Source: Bifidobacterium breve (GTDB lineage: Bacteria; Actinomycetota; Acidimicrobiia; Acidimicrobiales; Ilumatobacteraceae). From it: 16,076 nucleotides of DNA. This document shows positions 7,239 to 14,300 of this stretch, in pieces; position 1 is the first letter of the stretch, and every line of letters begins with the position of its first letter. The position numbers and the translations under genes are program-made. The notes beneath the pieces are model-generated. The model ran no database searches. It was given only the letters and a program-made list of their open reading frames with translations, and was not told the DNA's origin. The DNA is taken from NCBI GenBank assembly GCA_945871625.1, contig CAMBWL010000009.1:1-16076 (forward strand), read 5' to 3'.

Positions 7239-9257
7239 CTAACTTGCCCGTCGCACCCCACCGAGACGTGAAAGTTGACGCTTGTGTTCGATGAAGTCGA
7301 CGAGCAGATACTCACCCAAATTTTCTGGCCCTGTGAAAAACGCGCGACCCTTGTTTATCGCCGTCAGTTGCTCAATAAATGATTGCAAAGCGTGCGAGGC
7401 ATCAAGCATAAAAGTGTTTATCCGTATGCCTTCGCGGGTCGCCCGCATGACTTCGCGCAATGTCGCCTCGATGGTCTCGCGCACTGGTGGATAGTTAAAA
7501 AATACGTCCCCAGATTGCGAAATGTGGGCGGTCGGTTCGCCATCGGTGATCATGATTATCTGCTTGGTGCCGCTCTGACGAGACAACATCTCGCGGGCCA
7601 ACATGAACCCATGTTGCATGTTCGTGCCATAGACAAAATCCCATGAAACCTCGGGTAATTGATGGGGTTTTAACACCCTGGCAGTCTCGCTAAAACCGAC
7701 GATTCCGAGGTAGTCGCGCGGAAATTGTGAACTCATCAGCGAGTGCAACGCCATTGCAACTTTTTTTGCTGGCAAAAAATAATCCCGCATTGGCATCGAC
7801 AACGAAAGATCCAGCATCAACACCGTCGATGACCGGGTCAGGTGCTCTGTCTGCTCAATTTCAAAGTCTTCGGCAATCAACTTCACTGGCACGACAGAAC
7901 CTTGTCGCTTAAGAGCGTTGCGCAGTGTCTGTTGCAGGTCTAATTGAAATGGATCACCATACTCATATGGTTTGGTGTCGTAGGTGCGCTCATGACCAAC
8001 GCCGATTCGTTCAACTTGATGCTGGCCGAGGCGGTCTTTGTCTAGCGCCCCAAACACATCGCGCAAGGCCTTTTCGCCAATCTTGCGCAAGCCTCGCGGG
8101 GTCATCTCGAGTTTGCCCTCGGTCTGATCGATCAATCCTGCTTCTTTCAGTTTTTTTGTAAGTTCAGACATGCGCTGCAATGACTTGGCGACATCTTCAC
8201 CAAGCAGTTCGCTGACCCTGTCCAAATCGGCTTCAGCCAACGCCGACGGTGAAGATGCATTGCGCAGCAAATTATCGAGTTGGTCAAGATCGCCGAGTTC
8301 TTGCATCGAGCGCATCGCCTCGCCAAACCCCATCGGGTCTTCCCCGGTGAATTCTTGCTTTGAATCCCAACCCTGTTGCGGAAACATCGCCTGCAGTTTT
8401 TGCGCCAATTCGCTCATCTGCCAGCGCAGATCCATGTCTTCAAGCAACTTCTCGCTCAATTGGCGCATTTGATCTCGCTGTTCCGGCGTCATCGAGTTGA
8501 GCATCGCCTGGGCATTCGCCATACGCTTTGCCATTATTTCGAGAAGCTCGTCCAAGTTTTTTGGATTCTCCGGAAAGAAATCACCGAAATTTTCCATAAA
8601 CTTTTCAAACTCCGGGTCTTGGCCCTGCTCACGACGGTTGATCATTTCATTTAATGCAGCCATCATGTCTTTCGTACGTTTCATGCTTTCAGGAGTCATT
8701 TCGTTGACTGCGCTCGATGCCTGATCCAAATATTGCTGCATAAGTTGGTTGCGCAATTTTTCGAGCAAGGCTTCAAATCGTTGTTGTGCTTCTTGTGATT
8801 GAAAGTCGTAGTGCTCCAGTTCGTTTATCTTGCCGGCGAGATCTTCGGGCAACATATCAAGACGAAAGTTTCTTTGTTCTGCAGAATCTTTTGCGAGCGC
8901 ACTACGGCGCTCATCCCCGGATTTGAGCGCATCTTTGAGGGCTTGGTCGATGGCATGTCTTTCTTCGTCGACTAGATCATCTAGTTCGTCGGCGATCTCT
9001 TTATAAACGCCCCCGAGATCACCACGATCTTTGATCTCATTTTTTTTCTCACGCAGTTTCTTCATCATTTCGCGAAGCCCCATCAACTTTTCACCGCGTT
9101 CATTTCGCATGCCATCTTGCATCAGTTTGCGCATTGCGGCGTTCACATCGCCGTGATGAACCAAATCATCAGCGAGCTCGTCGATCAAACTTTGTGCATC
9201 AAAATCGAAACCTTGCTGGGTTCCATCCCAGCGCGAATAATTGAACCTACTTGGCAT
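7239..9257 (-). CDS. VWA-domain protein, MoxR partner (Rv0959-like)
   Basis: A 672-residue cytoplasmic protein with a long, highly charged, helical N-terminal region (about 1-460, rich in Glu, Lys, Gln and Met) and a C-terminal von Willebrand factor A domain (about 476-662). The metal-ion-dependent adhesion site is complete: D483-x-S485-x-S487 in DLSLSM, Thr545 in GTNMQHG and Asp572 in TDGEPT. Such proteins work with MoxR AAA ATPases, thought to act as chaperones for metal insertion or complex assembly. The cognate ATPase is the next gene upstream on this strand. I chose ATG at 9257 (MPSRFNYSRWDGTQQGF) because that opening is the family N-terminus as I remember it. The longer frame begins with TTG at 9299 and would overlap the cyclase start. 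No ribosome site is seen; TACTAT ends 9 bases upstream, which would fit a leaderless transcript. Confidence 0.9.
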   Translation of the reverse strand: MPSRFNYSRWDGTQQGFDFDAQSLIDELADDLVHHGDVNAAMRKLMQDGMRNERGEKLMGLREMMKKLREKKNEIKDRGDLGGVYKEIADELDDLVDEERHAIDQALKDALKSGDERRSALAKDSAEQRNFRLDMLPEDLAGKINELEHYDFQSQEAQQRFEALLEKLRNQLMQQYLDQASSAVNEMTPESMKRTKDMMAALNEMINRREQGQDPEFEKFMENFGDFFPENPKNLDELLEIMAKRMANAQAMLNSMTPEQRDQMRQLSEKLLEDMDLRWQMSELAQKLQAMFPQQGWDSKQEFTGEDPMGFGEAMRSMQELGDLDQLDNLLRNASSPSALAEADLDRVSELLGEDVAKSLQRMSELTKKLKEAGLIDQTEGKLEMTPRGLRKIGEKALRDVFGALDKDRLGQHQVERIGVGHERTYDTKPYEYGDPFQLDLQQTLRNALKRQGSVVPVKLIAEDFEIEQTEHLTRSSTVLMLDLSLSMPMRDYFLPAKKVAMALHSLMSSQFPRDYLGIVGFSETARVLKPHQLPEVSWDFVYGTNMQHGFMLAREMLSRQSGTKQIIMITDGEPTAHISQSGDVFFNYPPVRETIEATLREVMRATREGIRINTFMLDASHALQSFIEQLTAINKGRAFFTGPENLGEYLLVDFIEHKRQLSRLGGVRRAS

Positions 9258-9298
9258 AAACGCACGATAGTACGACTGACCGTAGACTGATAATTGCA
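9258..9298. promoter_or_regulatory. short divergent promoter between VWA and cyclase genes
   Basis: Only 41 bases separate the two divergent starts, and neither has a Shine-Dalgarno site. On the minus strand, TACTAT (9267-9272) lies 9 bases before the VWA ATG. On the plus strand, TAGACT (9283-9288) and GATAAT (9289-9294) lie 10 and 4 bases before the cyclase ATG. Leaderless transcripts in both directions are plausible; no -35 elements are convincing. Confidence 0.3.
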
Positions 9299-9832
9299 AT
9301 GCGTTTCCCCCGAACCTTTATTTTTGTGGATCTCTCTGGTTTCACTAACTTCACAGAGACCAATGGCGACCGCCGAGCGACGAAGTTGCTTGGCGAGTTT
9401 CGGGCCGTGGCTCGGGCCGTAGCTTCAGAGCGAGGTGTGCGCATCGACAAATATCTCGGCGATGGCCTAATGGCTGTTGCTGTAGAGCAACTTGACGGCA
9501 TCACATTCGCACTTGAACTGGCAAGACGCGCCGAGACGGCTTGCGCTCCATTGCAGTTACGAATTGGGATCGACACCGGCGACACGATGCTGTTCGAGGG
9601 CGACGATTACATCGGCAGTGCGCCAAACCTGGCGGCCCGACTTTGCGACGAGTCGGCAAACATCGGCGTGCTGATTCCGACCGGTCATATTGAAGAATTA
9701 CCGGAAGGTGTTTCAGCGACAGCGCATGCTGCCCTCAAATTGCATGGCTTCAACAGTGCGGTAGAAGTCTCTGTGCTTTCGGGGCGACCAGTAATCACCG
9801 AGCGCAGTGACACCAGCGAAATTACGAAATAG
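9299..9832 (+). CDS. stand-alone class III adenylate/guanylate cyclase domain
   Basis: A 177-residue cytoplasmic protein that is essentially one class III cyclase homology domain without membrane, HAMP or sensory module. The key residues are present. Metal-binding Asp11 lies in FVDLSGFTNF and Asp55 in KYLGDGLMAV. Lys51 and an Asp at 102 or 103 (GDDYIGS) would specify adenine. Asn110 and Arg114 in PNLAARL are the transition-state residues. An active adenylate cyclase working as a homodimer is therefore likely, but product identity is inferred. The gene lies antisense between the MoxR ATPase and VWA genes. Its last 11 bases overlap the end of the ATPase gene tail to tail. ATG 9299 is the only reasonable start, because the first motif begins at residue 9. 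Confidence 0.88.
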   Translation: MRFPRTFIFVDLSGFTNFTETNGDRRATKLLGEFRAVARAVASERGVRIDKYLGDGLMAVAVEQLDGITFALELARRAETACAPLQLRIGIDTGDTMLFEGDDYIGSAPNLAARLCDESANIGVLIPTGHIEELPEGVSATAHAALKLHGFNSAVEVSVLSGRPVITERSDTSEITK

Positions 9833-11252
9833 TTTTCGAGCGGTAAATCGCCTTGCCGGCTTTGGCGTCTTTATTCAAACGCTTAGAAAGATGCAATCCC
9901 TCAAGTACAAACTCGATCGCACTGGCAACCACGGCAGCCGACTCGTCGCCATCTATCAATTCGCCAACTACCGCGCGTAAACCAGGCATTGTCTTGAGCA
10001 TCGCAAGATAATCGTTCGAAGCGATGTCTTCGCCCGTTTGCACGACTTTGCCTTCGACGAACTCTTCGGTGACTAGGCGAAGGTTCTCGGCAGAAATCCG
10101 CTGTTTGGCAACCTGCAACACCGCCCCGCGCACGAGTTGGTCAAAAACTTGAGACTCACGCGAATCGTCAATTACATCGATTTCAATTTTGCCAGCGGTC
10201 GACGCAGCCAGCGCATCGAGATCACAAACGCGCGGTGCAACTTCAGTTTCTTTGGCTTTGAGCGCGCGGCGCATCGCGTTGGCACACATCAATTCTTGGT
10301 TGCTTGTAGTCAGACGCACGCTCACACCGCTGCGCTGATTGATTTTCGTGCTGGCTCGAGCAAGATGGCTAATTGTTGCGATGATTTCTTCCATAAAATT
10401 TGGAATTCGCACTTTGACGTCACCAACACTGGCGTTGCGAGACTCTTGACGCACGACCGCTATCTCGGTATCAATTTCTAACGGATAGTGAGTGCGAATC
10501 TGACTGCCAAAACGATCCTTTAGTGGCGTGATGATACGCCCACGATTGGTGTAATCATCGGGGTTCGCCGAAGCGACGAGCATAATGTCGAGTGGCAAGC
10601 GAATTTTGTAACCACGGATCTGAATATCCCGCTCTTCAAGCACGTTCAACAAACCAACTTGAATTCTCTCTGACAAATCTGGCAGTTCGTTGATCGCGAA
10701 AATTCCACGATTGCATCTTGGCACCAGTCCGTAATGCAGGGTGAGTTCGTCGCTCAAATAACGACCCTCAGCAACTTTGATCGGGTCAACCTCACCAATT
10801 AAATCAGCGATCGAGGTATCTGGTGTCGCTAGTTTTTCGCCGTAGCGCGCCGAGCGATGCACCCAGTCAATTGGTGTTGTATCACCATTTGTTGCTGACA
10901 GTTCTCGGGCTTGACGCGAAACCGGTGCATAAGGGTCATCGTTGATTTCACTACCGGCAATTATTGGCATCCACTCATCTAAGAGATCGACCAGCGAGCG
11001 AATGATTCGTGTTTTCGCCTGACCGCGCTCGCCCAAAAAAACTATGTCGTGACCGGCCAACAAGGCGTTTTCAACCTGCGGCATCACAGTGTCTTCAAAT
11101 CCAAGCACTCCAGAAAAAAGTTCTTGCCCGGCTTTAATTCGCGCGACGGTGTTGATGCGAATTTCTTCTTTGACGCTTTGCGACCTCCAGCCTGACTTCT
11201 TTAGTTCGCCCAAAGTTCTTGGCAGGCTTGATGGTGCTTTTATCTCGATCAT
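9822..11252 (-). CDS. MoxR-type AAA+ ATPase (Mg-chelatase-like, Rv0958-like)
   Basis: A 476-residue AAA+ ATPase of the MoxR/magnesium-chelatase I group. The opening LPRTLGELKKSGW leads into the ATPase core. Walker A is GERGQAKT (74-81), with the GxxGxAKT form usual in MoxR. Walker B is IFAINELPDL (about 184-192), sensor 1 is SANPDD (228-233) and the arginine finger is Arg247 in KDRFG. The C-terminal third is helical. With the VWA protein encoded downstream it probably forms an ATP-driven remodelling or metallochaperone complex; the substrate is unknown. ATG 11252 is preferred. An in-frame TTG at 11279 would add nine residues; neither start has a good ribosome site. It follows the protease gene after 84 bases on the same strand. 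Confidence 0.92.
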   Translation of the reverse strand: MIEIKAPSSLPRTLGELKKSGWRSQSVKEEIRINTVARIKAGQELFSGVLGFEDTVMPQVENALLAGHDIVFLGERGQAKTRIIRSLVDLLDEWMPIIAGSEINDDPYAPVSRQARELSATNGDTTPIDWVHRSARYGEKLATPDTSIADLIGEVDPIKVAEGRYLSDELTLHYGLVPRCNRGIFAINELPDLSERIQVGLLNVLEERDIQIRGYKIRLPLDIMLVASANPDDYTNRGRIITPLKDRFGSQIRTHYPLEIDTEIAVVRQESRNASVGDVKVRIPNFMEEIIATISHLARASTKINQRSGVSVRLTTSNQELMCANAMRRALKAKETEVAPRVCDLDALAASTAGKIEIDVIDDSRESQVFDQLVRGAVLQVAKQRISAENLRLVTEEFVEGKVVQTGEDIASNDYLAMLKTMPGLRAVVGELIDGDESAAVVASAIEFVLEGLHLSKRLNKDAKAGKAIYRSKTIS

Positions 11253-11336
11253 GAGACCGAGATTAGTTGCACCGACCAAGTTTCATCTATTCGACTCATT
11301 ACGTCACAGAACCACGTTCAAAGTGCACAAACACAC

Positions 11337-14300
11337 TTACTTAGAATTTTTACTAGTTGAAGCCTTTTTCTGGGGAGCCTTATTGGGGTTCTTTTTTGGC
11401 GCGACATTGTTGCCGTTGGATGAACCTGCAGAGTTTTTGGACCCTGCGGTGTCTTTAGAAACAACCGTAGTTTTTTCAGAGATCGATATTTTTCCGGATT
11501 TCTCGACAACTACAACTTGATACGAGTTCTCACCAGTTGGATTATCAGAAACTTTCAGCGCAGCTGCGGCCGCAGCTGGAACACTGCTCACCAAAATGCC
11601 GTTGCGGTAGATGTTTACAGTTGCGCCAGGTTTGGCAGCAACTTTGAAAGTGACCGCATTGCCAACTGCCCGAGTTGTCGCCGCAACTCGCGGTGCACTC
11701 GCAGCAATTGGAGGCAGAGGTTGACCAAGCGTTGGTTGTCGAACGGCATTGTTGTTCGAGTTGCCAGAATTGTTTGGGGGCAATGTTGCTGGAGGCACTG
11801 GGTTTACCGGCGCAGTTGGCGGCACAGTATTTGGAGGCACAGTCGTTGGTGGCACAGTCGTTGGAGGTGCAGATCCGCCACCGCCGCCACCGCCGCCGCC
11901 ACCACCGCCGCCACCGCCACCTGACGGCGGAGTGGTAGTTGGCGGAGTAGTAGTCGGTGAACTGATGGTTTGTGCAGGTGGTGTCGAACTAAGCAATGAA
12001 TAAACAAGTTTGTTCGGCGAGCCAACTGGGTCGGAGATTAAGTCAGAAGTCGCCGTAGATGTAATCCATGTTGTGACGCGACTGACAGATAGCGAACTAT
12101 CCGCACTAAGCGCAAGCGCAGCGATGCCAGCGACATGCGGAGCCGCCATTGATGTGCCAGAAATAGTGTTTGTTGCAGTATTAGATGTGTACCACGCCGA
12201 AGTGATACTCGAACCCGGTGCAAATACGTCGACGCACGAGCCATAATTCGAATAACTTGCTCGCGCATCTGCAGATGTCGTTGCACCGACAGTGATCGCC
12301 GATTCTTCTGCGGCTGGCGAATAATTGCAAGCGTTGGCATTCGAGTTGCCGGCCGCGACTACGAACACAATGCCATCAGCAACACCGCGAGCAACGGCAA
12401 GATCAAGCGCGGCCGAGCGCGACCCACCCAAACTCATGTTGGCAACCGCGGGCACGCCCGACTCATGATGTGCAATCACCCAGTCGATGCCAGCTATCAC
12501 ACCAGAAGTCGAGCCCGAACCAGAGCAATCAAGAATACGAACTGGTACAACACTGGCGGCTGGCGCGACACCGTAATTTGAACCTGCAACTGTTCCAGCG
12601 ACATGAGTGCCGTGGCCATGGCAGTCTTGCGTACCGCGACCATCGGCGATTGAAGTGAACCCAGAAACCACTCGACTGCCAAATTCGCTGTGACTCGACA
12701 GCACTCCAGTGTCAACTATGTAGGTGGTTACACCAGCACCCGAGAAATTGCTGATGTAACGACTGTTCAACGGCAAGTTTCGCTGATCAATTCGGTCGAG
12801 ACCCCATGACAACGCCGCGACCCCCGCATCGCTATCCACAGATGGAACTACCGCCTCAGACGCAGTCGAAGACAGCGACGTGCCGATCGCGTTTGTCGCG
12901 GTGACCGTAAATGTGTAACTTACGCCATTGGTTAAACCACGTACGATGCATGACAACGAGCCTGAAGTTAAACAATATTTGTCGCCCGGCGAAGATGTTG
13001 CCGTATATCCGGTGATGGCAGAATAACCGTCGCTTACAGGTGGCAACCAGTTGACCGTGGCGATCGCATTGCCAGCACCTGCTCGAACACTTCGTGGTGC
13101 ATCAGGCGCTTGAGGTGTTGGTGCTGCGGTGAACGACCAGTTGAAACGAGTCGCACCTTTTTTGCCGCTGTAGCCATCGATTGCAGCAAAATATGTCGTA
13201 CCTGAATTTACGGTGATCGAAACACGACTCCATAAACCGGTTTCACCAGCTGCATCGTCGTTGACTGCAATCATTGTTAGCGCGTTGACGCTGGCGCCCG
13301 TATACGCGCCAAGAATTGTGTCGAAGTCGCTGCCACTTGTTGTCAGAACTAATGTGCCAGTTTCTGTGGCAACCCACTTGTACCAAATTGACGCCGACGG
13401 CGCATAGCCACCGTGATTCGGTTCACCCGTTTCGCGGGTTGCCGTGAGTGTCGAACTAGTTAAATAGCCAGTTGAGTTTGTAACCGCAATCGCGCCTGAA
13501 AACGGATCGTTAGCCAGCGCGCCAATCGTCGTGACGGGCGAACTTTGTGCTGACCACACTCCGGTGCCCACTTCGTTGGTTGCTGCAACTCTGAAAATGT
13601 GGCTTACGCCTGCAGTCAACGAACGAATCACCGAGAATGTCGAAGCGCTGACACCGTCCGTGAGCGTTGTCCACGAGACACCCGAGTCTGTTGAGAATTG
13701 GATCGTGTAGTCACTGATTGGTGCGCCGCCGTCAGTAGTCGGCTCATCCCAATCCAGATCAAGTTGCCCGGTGCGTGCAGTGGCGACGACAGTTCTTGGC
13801 GCACTTGGCAAAACTGGTGTCCATGGTGTGTAGGCCTCAGATGCTTCTGAAGGCTCGCCCGTGCCGATCGCATTTTTTGCACGCACCCTGAATATATGTG
13901 GAACACCATCTTCGAGCGGACTAACTGTTCGCGCAACATTGGCGCAAACACAACCGACAACGCCCGTGTTGCCATCCCAAGTTATCCATGTCGTGCCGCT
14001 ATTTTTTGAATATTCAATGATGTAGTTGGTTAGTTCTGAGCCACCGTTAAATGTTGGTGCTCCCCACTGAATTGCAACTCTGCGTGGCCCAATTGAAACA
14101 TCATTGACGCAACACGGCGCAGACGGAATGCCCGGGGCAACAGCCGTTGTCGCAGTTGATGCAGCACCGGTGCCTGAAATATTTGTTGCACTGACTCTAA
14201 ATATGTATGAAGTGGCATTGACCAGACCTGTGACGGTCGTCGAACGAATAGTGCTGGTGGGGTCGACGAATATCGACCATGCAGTACCAGCATTAGACGA

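Noticed and set aside
11302..11316. TGTGACGTAAT near the ATPase start as a cAMP receptor protein site, given the nearby cyclase
   Set aside because: Only the TGTGA half is present; there is no matching TCACA half at the required spacing.
11321..11338. AAGTG/CACTT inverted repeat after the protease gene
   Set aside because: A 5-bp stem with an 8-base loop and no T run; too weak to call a terminator.
11804..12003. Overlapping plus- and minus-strand frames rich in Arg, Pro or Ala opposite the protease linker
   Set aside because: These are frame shadows of the GGC/GGT and Pro/Thr repeat tract, without ribosome sites or recognisable domains.
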